Notes: generated by a model from the sequence alone, not told the origin. A stretch of 64,000 bases of DNA from Polytrichum commune (GCA_950295325.1 OX485804.1:50592001-50656000); one strand, 5' to 3'; shown: positions 1 through 11,672, counted from the first letter of the stretch. Translations and numbers: made by a program.

Positions 1-161
1 CTTACAGCCTCCTTAATGCTGCTTGACTAGATAAATTTCATGTACAAGATAAATTTGGCTCTACAAGATAATTTCTTGTAGAGCCAAATTCAGATACCAT
101 CTGGCATTTCTGTACAGTCTCTCGCTTTTGTAATAGCAGAAGGGTTATGTGGAAACGACTA
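1..161. other. Unannotated left edge
   Basis: AT-rich sequence with no recognisable gene. It contains a short inverted pair around positions 48-90 (AAATTTGGCTC and GAGCCAAATT), which would fold into a small hairpin. Confidence 0.4.
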
Positions 162-589
162 CACTAAATAGTCTTATTAGTGTGGGCCACATTAGTTTTT
201 TTCTTATGAAATTAACGTGGGTGCCTACTTTATTTTATGCTATTTTTGTCCTTTAATTAATACTCAAGGTGTTGATTGGAAGACTCCAAGAAGATCCAGG
301 GTCTTGTCCACATATTTCCATCTTGATTACACAATTGGTGTGGCCCACATTAATTTTCAACCGTGCCAAATCTCTAGTTTTAGTTGAGTGTTGGCCACAT
401 TGGTTTTTTTCCTAGGAAATTGATGTGGGTGTCTACTTTATTTTATGGTAGTTTTGTCCTTCAACTAATACTTAATATGTTGGTCTCCAAGACAACATGG
501 GGTCTTCTGCTCACATTATCTCCACCCTGATTATAAAATTAGTGTGCCCCACATTAATTTTCCACTTACACTAATAGGACTATTTAGTG
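162..589. mobile_element. Small TIR transposon, group D, copy 1
   Basis: The left end reads CACTAAATAGTCTTATTAGTG and the right end, on the other strand, reads CACTAAATAGTCCTATTAGTG up to one base. Both flanks carry CTA (159-161 and 590-592), so the duplication is TA or CTA. No transposase is encoded. The interior is a direct duplication of about 190 bp (roughly 190-350 and 375-565), each unit running from a GGCCACATT motif through TACTTTATTTTATG to CCCACATTAATTTTC. A second copy without the internal doubling lies at 60340-60673. A TA-duplicating (Tc1/mariner-type) MITE is likely, but the superfamily is inferred from the ends only. Confidence 0.75.
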
Positions 590-2871
590 CTACCTTGCAA
601 CTTTTATGTGGGTGGGATCCATGTCAACCTTAACTTTTGCAATGGCAGGCTCTCAAGCTGTTTCCTAAAAACCAAGCAGTAGAGGGCAGCTTGAAGGAGA
701 TGCAAGAAAGGTTGCTCCCATGACAAGGTTCATCACCATACTCTGTCTCGGTCTAAATGATAACCATACTAAAACCTTTAAATAAATTATTGCACACGAA
801 ATTGCATGTATAGGATGTTTTCCTCTATCACATGAAAGACCCACTTATTTCAATCTTGAGCAGGTTTTCATGTACTTAGAAGTCTGAATTTCATATACTA
901 GTTCTGAATTCTGATGGTTTTCAATCAGATAACTGCTTCCTAAACACTCCCAACACACACGAGTGCTTGAAGCCGTCTACTGAAACCCCAATTTATTTTC
1001 ATTTTCAAAAATACACATGGTTGCTGAGAATGTGAATTTCTTTTTGAGCAGATGGCAGTGATCCAATTTCTTTTTAGTGCTTGGATATGTGGTCTTTCAG
1101 AGTCCAAAGAATGCAGTGATTTCAGGTGTGAACAGAAGTTTGTCACCGTACAGTGAAGGATGAAATAAAGACTCAGTTGTGATAATTAGCCCATTGTGCA
1201 AGCAGCTAATGATTGTAAGAAGGAGAAAAAAAAAACAAAAAAAGCAATGATTATTTTGCCATTTGTCATTAATTGTGAAGAGGACTGGAAAGATTTGATA
1301 TATGGTGCCTCCCTATTTTGTACATAATGTTAGGAGTTTGATAGAGAATCTATATTCCTAATGAACTCCAAATGGCTTAAACCCAAAGCCTTTAACATGG
1401 ATCCCATGTGAACTTTGAGGTTAAATTGTCTTTGGCCGGAATAGTACTATGATTGTTCAAGGTCTTCACCTTTGCAAAGAGCCACTAGTCTCCAATGACC
1501 TAATTCTCGAGATGCCCATTTCAGGGTTACATTTTGATTTGGACCAACTCAAAGTTGAACCACCTCCATATTTCACATCAGTGTCAATATTGGAGTGTTC
1601 TTTCTTCCTTTCTCCTAATGAACACTAAACAAAGGGCAAGGAGCAATGATTCTTCACCACCTTGTCATGTTGACACATCTGAATGTAGTAGAGAACACTA
1701 TTACATAATATCGGATTCTTTAAGTGCATATTGGCATTAAGTGGATCATGTCCTATGTGACTTTTAAGTGGTGTTTGATCCTTATTAAACCGAAATGAAC
1801 CCAAAAATCGGTGTCTCGAAGTCACATATGACACGTTTCATCTGATGGAGCTGCACTTTGGAATCCCACATTTTGTAGTAGTGGATGCATCCACTAGTCC
1901 TTTCAGATATCATTGATTATATTTGCACGGATGCTTCATGTGAATTGCAAAACCCATATGTGTTTCACAACACCTTGAGGATTATCCTAGATCTCCACTT
2001 TATGGACATGGGTAGCTTCAAAATACGATTACTTTTACAAAGCCGTAATACATTAACTGTCCCCATGCACTTCTGTATAATAGAGTGAAGGACTAAAAGG
2101 GAGGATGACCTTTTCTGGGGCAGAGACTAAAAAAGGTAATACAGTTGCGCTTAAGGCATTCCATTCAGTTTCGGTGGTCTTCAGGAAATCATCTGTACCA
2201 GTTCAGGAGGGCCACATGCTGCATCCAAAAGCCACCTGGTAAGGTGTGTGAGCATGCTTAGGCGCTCTTCTTAATTAAACATCTTCATTTAGGTGGTCTA
2301 TGGCAAGGCTCGTAGTTAATCATGGACATCAAAAAGACACAGGTTCCAAGTAGATTGGGCTATGTGTGCAAAATATGAACATTGTTCTAGGTTCAATTGT
2401 TAACATATTAGGAGGGCCTATCATAAGTAGAACAATGGCAGCGAAACAAACATGTTATAAACATGTTTGCGACATATCTATGAGGGGTAAAGATTTCACA
2501 TGTTTGGTTTTACAAGCATGTGGTTTGGTTACCATCTTTAAGAGAAAGAAAATCTTCATTTAGACCTCATGCAGCTTGAATACATCTCAACTCCGATCCT
2601 CAAATTTAAAATGACATTGCACGTGAATCATCACAAGTGTTAAGATTCGGATGTGACAAATCCCCATCCAACCCAACAATTAAAATTGTCAGTGGAGTTA
2701 GAAGTGCATATCTACTAAGACATATTCATTCCTAGTAAGATCCAACCCAACCACTCTAGATGAATGGTTTCCGTGTCATACAATCCCTTGGGTTTTCTAG
2801 AATTCAAGGAGATAGTTCCATTGCCCTACAAGAAGACCTCAAGCTAATACATTTTATTAATCTTCACACTG
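590..2871. other. No gene recognised; small palindrome inside
   Basis: About 2.3 kb without a convincing gene; every open frame is under 75 codons and lacks codon structure. One short inverted pair is visible near 1747-1835, where TCCTATGTGACTT is answered by AAGTCACATATGA, giving a 90-bp potential hairpin that may be an old MITE core. An A-tract lies near 1227. Confidence 0.4.
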
Positions 2872-3170
2872 CATAGCATTACTCAACCATTTGGGTCAGT
2901 TCACTGAACCCTACAACAAACTAATTTTATTATGTGAGCCCTACGATCAAAGTGATATTATTCAAAAATTGTTCATACATAAAAGCTGATACTTGAAATT
3001 TTGGGTGGAGTTATAGTCCCAACAAAATTTCATAAGAAACATTGTTCATAATGGCAATGTTCACTATTCATATTGGTGTGAGTTGCTTCTCATGAAAGCA
3101 AGACGGTGGAGACCCCATCATATGCTAAATATAGAAACCGAACTCAACCATATGGTTGAGTAATGTTATG
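2872..3170. mobile_element. Small TIR element (CATARCATTACTCAACC ends)
   Basis: The left end CATAGCATTACTCAACCAT and the reverse complement of the right end CATAACATTACTCAACCAT match at 18 of 19 bases. The 299-bp body has no coding capacity. No clear target duplication was found, so the exact limits are provisional. A short inner motif (GTCCCAACAAAATTTCATAA, near 3020) resembles sequence near 9590 and, inverted, near 58300, suggesting shared descent among old copies. Confidence 0.6.
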
Positions 3171-3920
3171 TGGAGATTGAAAGATAGTTGAGAATAACCA
3201 AAATGATGCTTATTCTTTGGGTAAAGTTCCATCTTTCTGAAGAATGGCACGTGTCCGCAATCAATCAGGGCCGCGTAACTTAATAAAACCAAGTTTTAAA
3301 CTCAAGTGTGATTTTAAGTTATGATGTTCTACATCCACTAATGAATGCCCTGTTAGCTTAATTCCGTAGAAGCAGATGAAGGCCTGACCGGTGGTGCTGG
3401 TGCTGGTGCTGCAGCAAGAAGCCGTCTGACACTCGAGCTTGCCCTGCCGCATTGGGTTGGGTTTTCTCTTTTGACTTGGATGGGAAAACGAAGGGAAACT
3501 TTTGAATCTGCATGCTCTGCCAAGGCCAGCTACTATGTAAATGTCAAGCATTAGCTCGTCTGGCCTGGCCTCTCAAGTGTGGCAAAACTGGAGGGACGTC
3601 CGTGACGGGGACAGAGCTAGAGAGAGCGAAGACAGGCACAGACACAGTAGTAGTGCCATGGCGTCGTCCCCGGCCTGAGGGCCCTCAATGCCAAACACTG
3701 AGGAGAGCAGCAGTAGCAGTAGGAGAAAGTACTAACTTAGCAATAGCAATGCCATCTGAACTCGGAGCTTCCTCCTGTTTTGTGGAAGTCAGGCAGGCAG
3801 GCAGGCAGCTATGTCTGATGTAGCTATCTGTTTAGCACACCTCACAGTAGTAGCTGCTGGTGGCTTACCTTACATAAGTACAGCCCTCATACACATTCAA
3901 ATAGGGGAAGTAGTCTGGGT
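3171..3920. other. GC-richer stretch, no gene recognised
   Basis: From about 3360 to 3860 the base composition becomes clearly GC-richer than the surroundings, with short runs such as GGTGCTGGTGCTGGTGCTG (3392) and GGCAGGCAGGCAGGCAG (near 3792). Open frames on both strands (103 codons on plus, 96 on minus) are those expected from fewer stop codons in GC-rich DNA. I see no domain, start context or conserved motif. Confidence 0.4.
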
Positions 3921-4520
3921 AAGTAAAAGTCGGCGGTGACTTCAAACATTAGCCACGGCTCACACCTAGCTTGATCGGTTCGTGCTAATGATCTCGCACG
4001 CATTGCGTTCAATGACGGAGTTTCAGAGAACGGAATTTGTTATCTTGAAAATTGTGTATCATAACCGATGGCTCATCCGAGAGTAGGAGGGTTATCGAAA
4101 CTCGTCGTAGTTTTTCATCTACTAAGGCAAGCCAACATCCATGATTTTTAGAATCAAGTTGTGAGCTGATCGGTTATGACTTATAATTGGCTCGTCATTC
4201 ACTCGCCTCTCCGGGTGAACAAAAAGTTGGTGGTGACTTCAAACATTGGCCACAACCAACCAACCCGAGCTCGATCGGTTTGTGCTAATGATCTCGCATG
4301 CATCGTGTCAACAGATGGAGTTTTAATAAACACAAGGGAAGCACATCCGAAATGTTACCAAGTAAACTTATATATCATGACTGATAGCTCATCCAAGAGC
4401 AGGGTTATCAAGACTTGTCAAAAAAAATCATACGACAAGACATCATCCATACTTCTCAAATTCTATTCATGAGTTGATTGGTTACGAGTGATGAGCACTT
4501 GATCATCCACTCTCCTCTCG
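3921..4520. repeat. Tandem duplication of about 300 bp
   Basis: Two diverged direct copies lie at about 3921-4218 and 4219-4520. Shared landmarks in order are GGTGACTTCAAACATT (3934 and 4232), GATCGGTT followed by GTGCTAATGATCTCGCA (near 3975 and 4272), a GATGGCTCATCC/GATAGCTCATCC segment, and a GTTGTGAGCTGATCGGTTA/ATGAGTTGATTGGTTA tail. A partial third copy carrying the GGTGACTTCAAACATTA landmark lies near 5860-5950. No coding function is visible. Confidence 0.75.
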
Positions 4521-4781
4521 ATGGTTATCTAGTGCATGACATTGTTCAACCTTCATTGCAAACGTTGTGGGTTTGGAAATAAGTTGTGAGTTGTGTAGGT
4601 TTTATAATCTCGAGCATTCCTAAGCACCAAATTCAGTGTTGAATCTGGTGACTCTGACCTCAATGGAGTTCAACACTTGTCCTATTTGATTTTAATCTAG
4701 CAACCAAGCCCAATCAATCATGCTTCAGTATGCTCCCGATTTAACATTATCTTTTTCTTTTCTTTTCTTTTTACCAACGAT

Positions 4782-5070
4782 CAATGTGTATTTCTGACAA
4801 AGTTTTTGCAAATTTGTGACATGTGACACACAAAAGCTTGCACAAAAATAAAATGCATGTCAATTGACACGCATAATTTAGATTTTGACATTTAGTGTGA
4901 CACTCTAGAAATTAAAATGACACGTATTACTAGGCATGTGACATTGAGGTGGCATTTTAGAAGAAAATGTAGATGTCAATTGACATTTTCTTTTTGTTTT
5001 TAAAAAACGTCATGTGACACTTTGGATTTGAAGTTGAACGTCAAATGAAATTTGTCAAACATACACACTA
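4782..5070 (+). mobile_element. hAT-type MITE, group H, copy 1
   Basis: This 289-bp element starts CAATGTGTATTTCTGACAAA and ends so that its complement begins TAGTGTGTATGTTTGACAAA. It is flanked by a perfect 8-bp duplication CCAACGAT (4774-4781 and 5071-5078), or 9 bp if the preceding A is counted. An 8-bp duplication with CA(A/G)TG ends is the hAT signature. There is no transposase. The neighbouring copy is in opposite orientation 116 bp away. Confidence 0.85.
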
Positions 5071-5186
5071 CCAACGATTTGTGCCCCACCACCGCTCATC
5101 TATATAGCCTACAAGCCTAGCATTTTCCCAATGCCTTCAAGTGAGGTGGCGCCGAGGAGGAGTGGAAAACTTCATTGTATTATGGA

Positions 5187-5503
5187 CAGTGTGTATGTTT
5201 GACAAACTTCATTTGATGTTCAACTTGAAATCCAAAGTGTCACATGACATTTTCAAAAAAAAAAGAAATATCAATTGACATTTATATTTTCTTCTAAAAT
5301 GTCACCTCAATGTCACATGCCTAGTAGTACGTGTCATTTCGATTTCTAAAGTATCAATTAACGTGTGGTTTTTTTTCCACAAGTCACACTACATGTCAAA
5401 ATCTAAACTATGCATGTCAATTGATGTGCATTTTATTTTTGTGCAAGTTTTTGCGTGTCAAATGTCAAAAACTTGCAAAACAATTTATCAAAAATACACT
5501 CTG
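5187..5503 (-). mobile_element. hAT-type MITE, group H, copy 2 (inverted)
   Basis: This 317-bp copy is in reverse orientation to the 4782-5070 element. Its ends are CAGTGTGTATGTTTGAC and, on the complement, CAGAGTGTATTTTTGAT. The flanks are ATTATGGA (5179-5186) and ATTATGGG (5504-5511), a 7/8 duplication. Together the pair makes a roughly 720-bp apparent palindrome, but the separate duplications show two independent insertions. The inner stretch repeats TGTCAATTGACA-like motifs. Confidence 0.8.
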
Positions 5504-6880
5504 ATTATGGGCCGGCACTATTTTTTTTTAATTTCGCCATTTTGCTACCCCTGTTTAGAACTCCTCTCATCACAGGCTCAATAATGTCGTGGTATATGAT
5601 TATACATACAGATACAATTCTTAATATATGATAACAAATTATCAAATCTGACTAAATCTTGATGGAAAATGATTGACACTTAAATGTGGAAGAAGTTTGT
5701 GGATTCACGCCGTCAACCATTAAGTTGAGAAGCCAGTCACCAACTACAAACAGGTAAGTAGGACATGAAGGCCCTCCCGTCCACGTTTTAGGACTATGAC
5801 ACAGTGCAGTAGTGGTCAAACTAAGTCAAATAGGTTGGGGGAAAGTTGGGGGAAAGTCGGCGGTGACTTCAAACATTAATTAAGCTTCAAGCAACCAGCT
5901 ACGGCTTAGTTCGTGCTAATCTTGCATGAGTTATGACAGACTCCAATCCTGTGTTTATCAGGACAAAACTACACTGATTATCCCAATTAGTGCGTGTGAA
6001 AATTTGGAGTTATGGAGTGCTAAAACTATTTGTTGAGAATGTAATACTTTACCAAGAAAAAGTCATTTATGTCTTCTAATGTGTGAGCAACCTATTGATG
6101 AACTTTCGTCAGTAGAAATTGAATATTTAAGTGAGACATGATGGCATTGTTTAACTCTGAATAGTAACGCTCACTGGTTGGGATAATCGGTGTAGCCAGT
6201 TCTCGTACGGTTCTACCTTGAATGCTATTAGGTTGAAAGATGGAGTTTCAGAAAAGAAAACACAAGGGAGGAAACATGAGTTGCTCTTCGATAATTCGAG
6301 ATTTCATGCTACCCAGTCAACAAGTTGAGAAGCCCGCCACCACAACAAGAGCGATTGTCATGCTTTGGTGAAAGAGAACTGTAAATCTATTCGTGTGGTA
6401 AATTTATAGAATCGGAAGTAACAAAAGACAAATTTCCAATAATGTAGGAGAATTTTACATGACTCATACAATAACATGCTGATAAAAACATGGTATTCGT
6501 TCAAACATCATGAAAACCCGAGGGAAAGAAATTGACAATTTCTATGGTACTTTGAGGGAGGAGTTGATCACTACTACATACGAGAGAGAGAGAAGTCCTC
6601 GGCAACCATCCTGCACCATTGGAAGAGATATATAGTTCTATCATTTTGATATATTTACACTTTTCTAGTGAGCATAGGACAATCTTTTCAGCAACGCATG
6701 TCAATAACCCAGGACTCGTATGCTTGTAGTGGAGCGACTTAACAACAGATGTGGGAGGGCCAGGCTTTTTCCTGCACCCGTATGGTGGTTGCCATGAACC
6801 AGAATCATGACCATATATAGGAAGCCCTTAACCTTACCCTCCCGCACACCTAAGTTATGACACACCAATGCAGGAGTAGC
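5504..6880. other. No gene recognised
   Basis: Apart from the partial tandem-unit remnant near 5860-5950 (GGTGACTTCAAACATTA), I see no coding signal, RNA gene or bounded mobile element here. All open frames are short. Confidence 0.4.
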
Positions 6881-6997
6881 AGTCAAATTGAGTCAAAGGT
6901 CGTTACATTCGTGGCTCTAGGCCAATGCAAGTGTAGCCACGTCGGCCTTCTAACAAACTAAGGCTTCAATGCAAGCCCTTCCCCTTGCCAGTGGCAC

Positions 6998-7005
6998 TAT
7001 ATAAG
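6998..7005 (+). promoter_or_regulatory. Candidate TATA box
   Basis: TATATAAG lies about 60 bases upstream of an ATG at 7059, leaving room for a start site near 7028-7035 and a short leader. A strong plant-like TATA at the expected distance from a start codon is suggestive only; AT-rich DNA produces such motifs by chance. Confidence 0.35.
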
Positions 7006-7058
7006 TTAACCCAGTAACCTACTCAAGTGTGGACTCTGGAAGCAGCAGAAGTGAGATA

Positions 7059-7271
7059 ATGGAGATCGAGCTCAGTGTAAGCGCGTGTTCCATGGCCACT
7101 TTAAGCTCCCCACCCACATCTCATAGGTTGCCCAACCACGCAATGAGTTTGAGATCATTGCCAACTCCAAATCTTGTTCGTAGCCATTTGCCTCATCAGT
7201 TTCGGAGTTCATGTGATATCTTATTCATCGTCAACGTGAAGATTCTTGTCGGTGTGATTAACTGGTCATAA
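7059..7271 (+). CDS. Candidate first exon, possible plastid transit peptide
   Basis: A frame opens at ATG 7059, with a second in-frame ATG at 7092 in good context (CCATGGCC), and runs to a stop at 7269. The peptide is rich in Ser, Pro, Arg, Leu and His with few acidic residues after residue 12, and includes MATLSSPPTSHRLPNHAM followed by SLRSLPTPNLVRSHLPHQF. That composition resembles a chloroplast targeting peptide. No following exon or mature domain was found, so this may be a truncated gene start or a chance frame. A diverged duplicate of the promoter-side sequence lies near 7790-7975 (shared CCTACTCAAGTGTGG) without this frame. Confidence 0.3.
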   Translation: MEIELSVSACSMATLSSPPTSHRLPNHAMSLRSLPTPNLVRSHLPHQFRSSCDILFIVNVKILVGVINWS

Positions 7272-9991
7272 ATGTTTCTTCCAATTCTGTTGACTATCGA
7301 GTCTAGAATGGTTATCATATTTTGAGCACGTAGTCCGATTGTTCTTTAACGCATGTTTTGGTATGCGTTCTTAGATACACACCTAACTAAAAATTGATTG
7401 AATGAAGTTGTCTAATTTAACAAAAAAATTATGAAAGGCCCGTCTACCTTACTACCATGTTGTTTGATGGTTGCATTTCGGCTTCACTTGGATATCTACT
7501 GGAGCCCAATTGGAATGAATTATCAACAACAATCTTGCAAAGGCCAAGATTTTACCACACCCCTATGGCAATTGCCATGAATTTTGTTCCCCAACACCTA
7601 TCATTGGGGCCCAAGTGTGATGAAACATGCCCCCCTGTAGGTTTATTGCCGGTACATTCTAAATTAACCTTGCTAGACTAATCTGGGGTCTCCGATCCCA
7701 ATTGAGGTGTAAATATAGTTTAAAACTAATATGACCCATGCTATGCATAGCAATTGTTGTTTTTGGTTTTTATCCTCCCCTTTCGTATTTGCTACAAAGC
7801 GTTATTGGGTCAAAGGTCATTACATAGCTCATACCATGCAAAATCGGCCTAGTAAACCACCTAGGGCAAGTACGTGGGTATGTAGGGAATTGGCCAAGCA
7901 AATCCCTCCTCCTCATGACATGTTGGTGGCATTACTTGACCTACTCAAGTGTGGCCTCTAGAATGGAGTTTGTAGCTTCCCTAACATAGATGGTCACATG
8001 TGGGTGGAAGACCAACAACGACACAACAAGTCCTATTACCAACTAGCTAGGCGATTACAAAATGTTTGCATCCAAATTATTCTTGTCCTACGAATGTGTA
8101 CCTCTCTAGAGCTAACCTATGGAAATATTAGCTAAGCTTGCCCACCGAAAGGTAGACAATATCCCATGACGTTGATAATGGGGGCGTTGAGTGGGGCTCA
8201 ATAAAAGGAGGATTACTTATCTAAGACTCTTTTTTGATAATAGACCCCACCTATCAAGGTTTATTTGTTTTTTTGGTTTCACGAGTGTTAACTTTGCATG
8301 TTGGTTGCAGAATGCTTAATGAAGAAATTCATTTGGCTTTTTGTTTGTTTTATCCAAATTTGAAGTTGATGATAGGATGCAATGTTTTCCTAAAATTGAA
8401 GTTAGGTCGCAAGGGAGGAGCTATAATGGTTGCTTTGTTGGCCACAACATCAGTTGTGTACATTACATTTAATGTGGAGTTGACATTAACCCACCAAATC
8501 ATGTTGCTTCGTTGACTTCTTCTTTTTTACCTTTTTACATGTTTTTGTTCTAAGAGGAATAAGTTAGTTTACTATTCTTGGTGCAATTCGGCGTCAAGAA
8601 GCCAAAAAAACATATCGCCACCTATTCTTATTTTGTTATAGTTGGAGCCAAAAAGAAGAACAATTGACCAAAAAACATGTTTTAAGCTTCATGGATTACA
8701 TGCTTATGGAGGTCTCTTGTGAGTTGTTTCTCCTAGAAGAAGACATTATGTCAAGTGAGTAAGAGATTGAAGCGTTTTTCGATTTGAAATTATTTCATCA
8801 ATTGTGTATGTTTTGGCACAAATCATGAAAACACAAGAAAATATAGTGCTAATATATATATAAGAGATCTGACATGGACATTTAATTACTCTAAGAAAAA
8901 ACCAATTAAGTGAGAGAATATAAATTTAACAAAGGTATATCACAAAATAGAAAGGTGCTAAAATTTCAAAACAAGTATTCCACACTGAAGTGCCTACGAT
9001 ATGGTAAGCTATGATATGGTCAATTCAATAGGAGGATTTGGTTTAATTTTGATACCGTCTTCTGTTAAGATGGGCTCTCATATTGGATTCTTTGACGCAC
9101 ATTCGGAGGGTGTTGGCTCATGTCAAATAATAACCTCCTAGGATGTCAATATAGGCCCCATTTAGGCTAGGTCCAGGCGGTTGTTTGCTTGATTTGGTGA
9201 GTGTCTAAGGTGGCTAATCCTTGAACAAACAATGGCCTTGAATGATTTTTGACATAGACATACATATCCAAGTTTGAGGTGGACATACTTGCAAGAAAAC
9301 CAATTAAGAGATTTTATGAACCAACAAATTGAAGAAGACATGTACGTATCTATGTACGATGATTGGTGGTTGGGTGCATGGGGATCAATCTTGTGAAATC
9401 TACCTATATTTCGTAAACTTGATTAGAGGTACACCTAAACCAAGCCTTGGCAATCATATTCGGGGTTCCAAATTTTTGGTATGCCCACAATACTTATAAG
9501 AAATAATGAAAAAAATCTCAACATAACATTACTGAATGTGAGTAATATCAAGAAATATTCCATCGAATATTGTCAGTCCCACAAAACATTGTTATGGATT
9601 ATGAAATTTATGAGATTATGAAATTTATAGAATGTTGTGGTAGTGTTTGCTCTTAAAGTGCAATATTATGATGCATGTAGAGAGTCTGGACTCGAGACAA
9701 GAAAACAATTGATAATGTTGAGGGTTCGATCTATTTATTGGCTGTACAAAAGCAATGTAATAGCCCTAGGGGCTAGAGGCTAACATTTGTATGGTTATAC
9801 TTGGACTTGTCAATGAAGCGTTGGCTGATGAAGTATGCATACCTTAGATGGCATCCTGCTACTGCTTTTAATAAAGACTTTGTATTATTGATTATTTAAC
9901 TGCCACATGCACTCTTACATTGCTTGAGAGCCACTCAAATCCAGTGTGAAAAATCACATTCATGAAATCTACAACAATGAAGCAAGAAGTA
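7272..9991. other. No gene recognised; diverged local duplication
   Basis: The segment about 7490-7975 resembles 6700-7060 at scattered landmarks (ATGG-(C/T)A-TTGCCATGAA, GTCAAAGGTC-TTACAT, ACCTACTCAAGTGTGG-CTCT), so the start region of the candidate gene seems duplicated and decayed. The remainder is AT-rich with no domain. A 93-codon frame at 8234-8515 is hydrophobic but has no recognisable features. Confidence 0.4.
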
Positions 9992-10516
9992 CACTATATA
10001 TTGTGTTTAGTGTCATGTTAGTATGTTATGTCACTATGCTAACTTTTCTAGTGACATTTCTTTGTGAACCAGTTTACAAGTATTGTCATCCTAACTCAGT
10101 TTTAGTTCATCCACTTTTAGTTCGGTATATTTGCATCAAAACATGTGTGTAATGAAAAATTATTATGGATGGTTGAAAGTTGGATGAAAAGTCACTTACT
10201 AAGTGACACTAAACGCAACATTATATATCTATTATGTCCGAAAAAAATTCACAAGGCATGTCAAACAATGTCAGGGTTGCATTTAGTGTTGGTGACACTA
10301 CACAAGTGGTTTGCAATTAGTCATAACATTATTTAGTTGCTATCAGATGTTCCATTCTAATAATACCAATGATAAGGCGTCACCTGAGTTTATCAGGCTG
10401 AATTTGCTTGTAATAGAGAATAAACAAGGTATAGTTCCATTTGGTAACCCAGCCTACAACGACCATTAAATAATGTTATGTTATTGAGCAAGTGACACTA
10501 AACACAACATTTGATG
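9992..10516. mobile_element. TA-flanked MITE, group B, copy 1
   Basis: The left end is CACTATATATTGTGTTTAGTG and the right end, complemented, is CATCAAATGTTGTGTTTAGTG. It is flanked by TA on both sides (9990-9991 and 10517-10518). The inner part matches the copies at 16534-16915 and 48626-48952, for example GTTTACAAGTATTGTCATC and ACATTTAGTGTTGGTGACAC-like strings. No transposase frame is present. TA duplications suggest Tc1/mariner-type mobilisation. Confidence 0.75.
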
Positions 10517-11032
10517 TAGTACCTCACAATAAACAAAGTCAAAGCAAACAACTAATCAAATGGCTTGTTAATTATGATCGTATCGTTAAACCAACGAGTG
10601 GTGGAGGGGAGGCCGATTTTGTGGCAAGCTTGAGGGGATATTGGCATGTTCAACGATTTGCCCGATCCCTAACAAAGGACTCAAAAAAGGTAGGCACACC
10701 CAAAACTTCTAACACATAACCCTATATACATAACGAACGGCACTATGTACCTTGAGTGTACATTGGAAGCACTCAAATGTAAGGCTACGGTACATACTAC
10801 TCTTGGTTTTTTAGGTTCACCGTTGGTTGTGGGCATGTGTGGTACCTTTACCGGTGATAATTAATTGCGCCTCTCCACCTCCCTCCATGCCACTTTTTTT
10901 GTGGCTTAATACCCGGGTCGTCTACCCTTACTTGGTAAAGTACTTGAGTCACCCTGCCCAGTAGTACCCCTATAGTAACTTTTAAACTTAGTTTTTTTTT
11001 GCTCTTGTTGACTTGTCGTGATTATATTCACC
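10517..11032. other. No gene recognised
   Basis: No coding or repeat structure that I can bound. A 64-codon minus-strand frame here is unremarkable. Confidence 0.4.
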
Positions 11033-11672
11033 CAATGTCCGGGGACGGTCGAGATCCAAGTGTTTCCAAGTCGAGCGAGTTGTGTGTTGATATCTTCCAA
11101 TTTTTATTGGCTTTGTCTGTAGGACAGAGACTATGCATCACCTTCTTTGTTTCAAGAGTAAAATTCCTAACCACTTTGTGTTCACATTTGGACATGACTT
11201 GTTCTTGCTATTTTTTATCATGTTTATTTAATGCGGATGTAAAATATAGTTTATATAATTAATTAATTACAGTTTCTCTTTAAAATGTATTGAAAGAAAT
11301 CTACAATAGTTAACTATAGTTGTTTTGGCAGTTGTTAGTTATTCATTTTAAAAATTTCAGATGATAAATGATTAGCTTCAGTCCTTGACCTGTATTTGAG
11401 AAGAAAGTGCACAAAATCCAAGAAAATTTTGATATAGTAAATAGCCATGGACTGACATGAGCAAAATGGACAACTACAGTTATAGTCTTTCATAGTAAAT
11501 GACAGAGCCTCACGGTTCTACCGTTTTCTTGTTGGTATATTCTATGAATATAAGCTATATTCTATAGGTTTCTCTAACATGATCGGCAATTTGTCTAGAG
11601 TCTTGAGCTTGAACCATCCATCTTTCAGACTCAACAAGCTCAATTGTAACTATCGATTGGATCTCCCCGTTT
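11033..11672 (-). mobile_element. Old composite hAT-type element, group A with inner insert
   Basis: In reverse orientation, the outer parts match the group A hAT MITEs: CGAGATCCAAGTGTTTCCAAG on the left, and TATATTCTATGAATA, CTCTAACATGATCGGCAATT and ATCTCCCCG on the right. Between them lies a roughly 430-bp insert (11107-11533), also seen at 17332-17722 inside another group A copy. The ends are degraded and I find no matching target duplication. Sharing the same insert at the same internal position with 17201-17815 suggests the composite itself was mobilised. Confidence 0.6.
11107..11533 (+). repeat. 430-bp hairpin-ended repeat, copy 1
   Basis: The repeat begins TTGGCTTTGTCTGTAGGACA and ends CACGGTTCTACCGTTTTCTT. 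Near the start CTCTGTC/GACAGAG-type bases can pair with each other, and GGCTCTGTC at the start is complementary to GACAGAGCC near the end. A small hairpin ACGGT-TCT-ACCGT lies close to the end. Other copies are at 17332-17722 (minus) and 34636-35052 (plus). No coding capacity; the class is unknown. Confidence 0.65.

Noticed and set aside
3261-3823. Pair of about 100-codon ORFs in GC-rich DNA as a gene
   Set aside because: Frames on opposite strands overlap, neither has a domain, and length is expected where stop codons are scarce.
4782-5503. Single large foldback transposon
   Set aside because: Each arm has its own 8-bp target duplication, so they are two insertions.
11107-11533. Helitron classification of the 430-bp repeat
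   Set aside because: A hairpin lies near one end, but the terminus is CTTGTT rather than CTRR, the other end does not begin with TC, and AT-junction insertion is not shown.
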